Below are positions 62,612-64,000 of a stretch of 64,000 nt of DNA, one piece after another (the first letter of the stretch is position 1; each line of letters begins with the position of its first letter). A model generated the notes under the pieces. The model was not told the DNA's origin. It worked only from the letters and a program-made list of their open reading frames with translations, and searched no databases. The position numbers were made by a program, and so were the translations under genes. This stretch comes from Adiantum capillus-veneris (Eukaryota > Streptophyta > Polypodiopsida > Polypodiales > Pteridaceae). The stretch is taken from assembly GCA_014529385.2 (NCBI GenBank), contig CM043966.1, positions 97,090,087-97,154,086 of the forward strand, read 5' to 3'.

Positions 62612-64000
62612 AATCAAAAAACTATTTTTGTTTCCTCTTTTGTGCATAGATGTGAGCTACAACAGTTAGCCTTTGCTCATCTAGCTTTTCCAAATCTTCA
62701 AGTCTTTCTGACAATTCGGTAATAGAAATTCTATTGGCAGTATGGCATCAAGACTATAAACAAGGTTAAAGGGTGTAGCATTTAAAGCTGTTTTGAATGA
62801 AACTCGATAAGCCCACAGGGCAGCATGGAGATTCAATTCCCAATCTGTCCTTCCTAAACTAACCACTTTAGTCAGCACCGAGCTAAGAATTTTGTTCCTA
62901 TGCTCAGCTTGTTCGTTTGCTTGTGGGTGATAGGGAGCTGATTTGTTATGGATGACCATAAACTCATTAAGCAAGTACTCGTTTACCTCATTGAGGAAAT
63001 GAGTTCCCCGATCACTGAAAATTTCTATTGGCAGTCCATATCTCGTGAATACATACTCATATAAGAATGCAGCAGTGGTTCCGGCGTCATACTTTTGAGT
63101 TGCTTTAGCCTCGGCCTACTTGTCAAATAGTTTGTAGCTACAATGATATATTCAGCTTGGGTTCTATAAGTAGGTGGCTATATTGGCCCAACAAAATCTA
63201 TACCCCATTTTGCGAAAGCTCTAGCCCCCATCATTGGTCTTAAGGGCATGCTATCTACACGTGTTGGCATTTTTGCTCGTTGACAAGCATCACAACTTTG
63301 AACATATTCTTTAGCATATGCAAAAAGTGTTGGCCACCATATGCCTGCCATCAAGATTGCTCTTGTGGTGGTCTCACTAGAAAAATGGCATCCAGCTAAT
63401 CCAGCATGTGCTTGTTCTATAATCGGAATATACTCGTCTTCATTTGCACAAAGATGCAAATAATGATCCTTACCTCTGCGATACAATTGGTTCCCAATAA
63501 GAGCATAGTCTCTTGCTTCAGTTTCAATTGCTCTTTGATGGCGTTTACTCATATCCTCAGGAAATGTTCGGCTTGATAAGTAAGTAAACAGATAGTTACT
63601 CCACTTAGGAATAGGTGACATTTGAAACAATGTTACATGAGGTATGGGTGTTTGTTTTTGACATTGAGGACAATCCTTTACAAAAGATCGAACATCACTT
63701 CTCATAGTCGGCCAAAATACTCCAAGTCGCAAGATTCGTTGCATAGTTTGGTCTTCCGCAAAGTGAAGTCCTACTATGGTAACATTTGCTTCACTTAGGT
63801 ACTGTTTTTTCCTTCAAGATTAATGCATAAGAGCAATATTTTATCTCAATTTCTTTTGTATAGCCTACCAGTTAGTAATTGATACATAGCCGATTGCTCG
63901 ATTAATCCGATCATAATAGGAAGTGGTATTTGTGAATCCACTTGAGCTATTGTCATCAATGACACCATGTTTTTCGACCATCAAGGTATCATTTTCACGG
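62612..64000 (-). pseudogene. Element B integrase: two zinc modules and catalytic core
   Basis: Reading on the minus strand from the window edge: a first H2C2 module (IP-WSKN linker, LSEANVTIVGLHFAEDQT, FWPT, CPQC at about 63665; the first His is Asn here); a second complete module (about 63640-63250: IPKWSN, EQAHAGLAGCHFS, IWWPT, CDAC); then the core. The core has Asp in GIDFVGPI, Asp in FSDRGTHF (about 63015) and Glu in NEQAEHRN (about 62915), followed by the LEDLEKLDEQRL tail. Stops include TAG after GPI (near 63178) and a frameshift before 62974. The C-terminal part is cut by the composite insertion at about 62611. Confidence 0.8.

Overview
This window reads as nuclear DNA of a land plant with a very repeat-rich genome. 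The evidence is several nested Ty3/gypsy LTR retrotransposons of plant type, Helitron termini, fragments of CACTA and hAT-type (DUF659) transposases, and exceptionally dense (GA/CT)n, (GT)n and (TA)n tracts. The species cannot be fixed from sequence alone; a fern or another large-genome non-seed plant is a guess. No complete single-copy host gene, tRNA or rRNA was found. Most short open frames with long SL, RE or CV runs are translated microsatellites.

Layout. (1) 1-1700: microsatellite cluster and a Helitron-like 3' end. (2) 1712-8697: element D, a non-autonomous LTR element on the minus strand with two 1.7 kb LTRs, a Gag ORF, no pol, and a decayed ORF with a membrane segment in the env position. 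(3) 8698-17400: intergenic DNA holding a 502 bp non-autonomous Helitron, a 167 nt hairpin, many microsatellites, and a gene-like exon set present as three diverged tandem copies. (4) 17408-26168: composite A, an uninterrupted 1593-codon chromodomain gag-pol (chromovirus) with a 3' LTR. It is bounded by 344 bp inverted repeats and ends in a 2 kb palindrome plus a third partial copy. (5) 26169-33315: intergenic, with Helitron ends, a 2.7 kb inverted-repeat element and microsatellites. (6) 33316-64000: element B, a large minus-strand gypsy element running off the right edge. Element C, a 19.3 kb plus-strand gypsy element (38736-58021) with both LTRs and a 5 bp target duplication, is inserted into it. 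A second composite insertion (about 60839-62611) disrupts the B integrase.

Elements B and C are the most interesting part. They belong to related but distinct families and share an unusual plan. Where both can be seen, they carry an integrase with two tandem H2C2 zinc modules, a second retropepsin-like domain after integrase, and a tail of repeated W-I/V-x-K motifs. A noncoding stretch of about 2.5-2.8 kb follows, with regularly spaced 22 bp perfect palindromes (different arms in each family, same CGCG core). After it comes a large third ORF with a conserved N-terminal domain, a coiled coil and a conserved C-terminal domain, just before the polypurine tract. C is inserted exactly at the centre of one of B's palindromes. 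Both elements are decayed by stops and frameshifts and could not move on their own.
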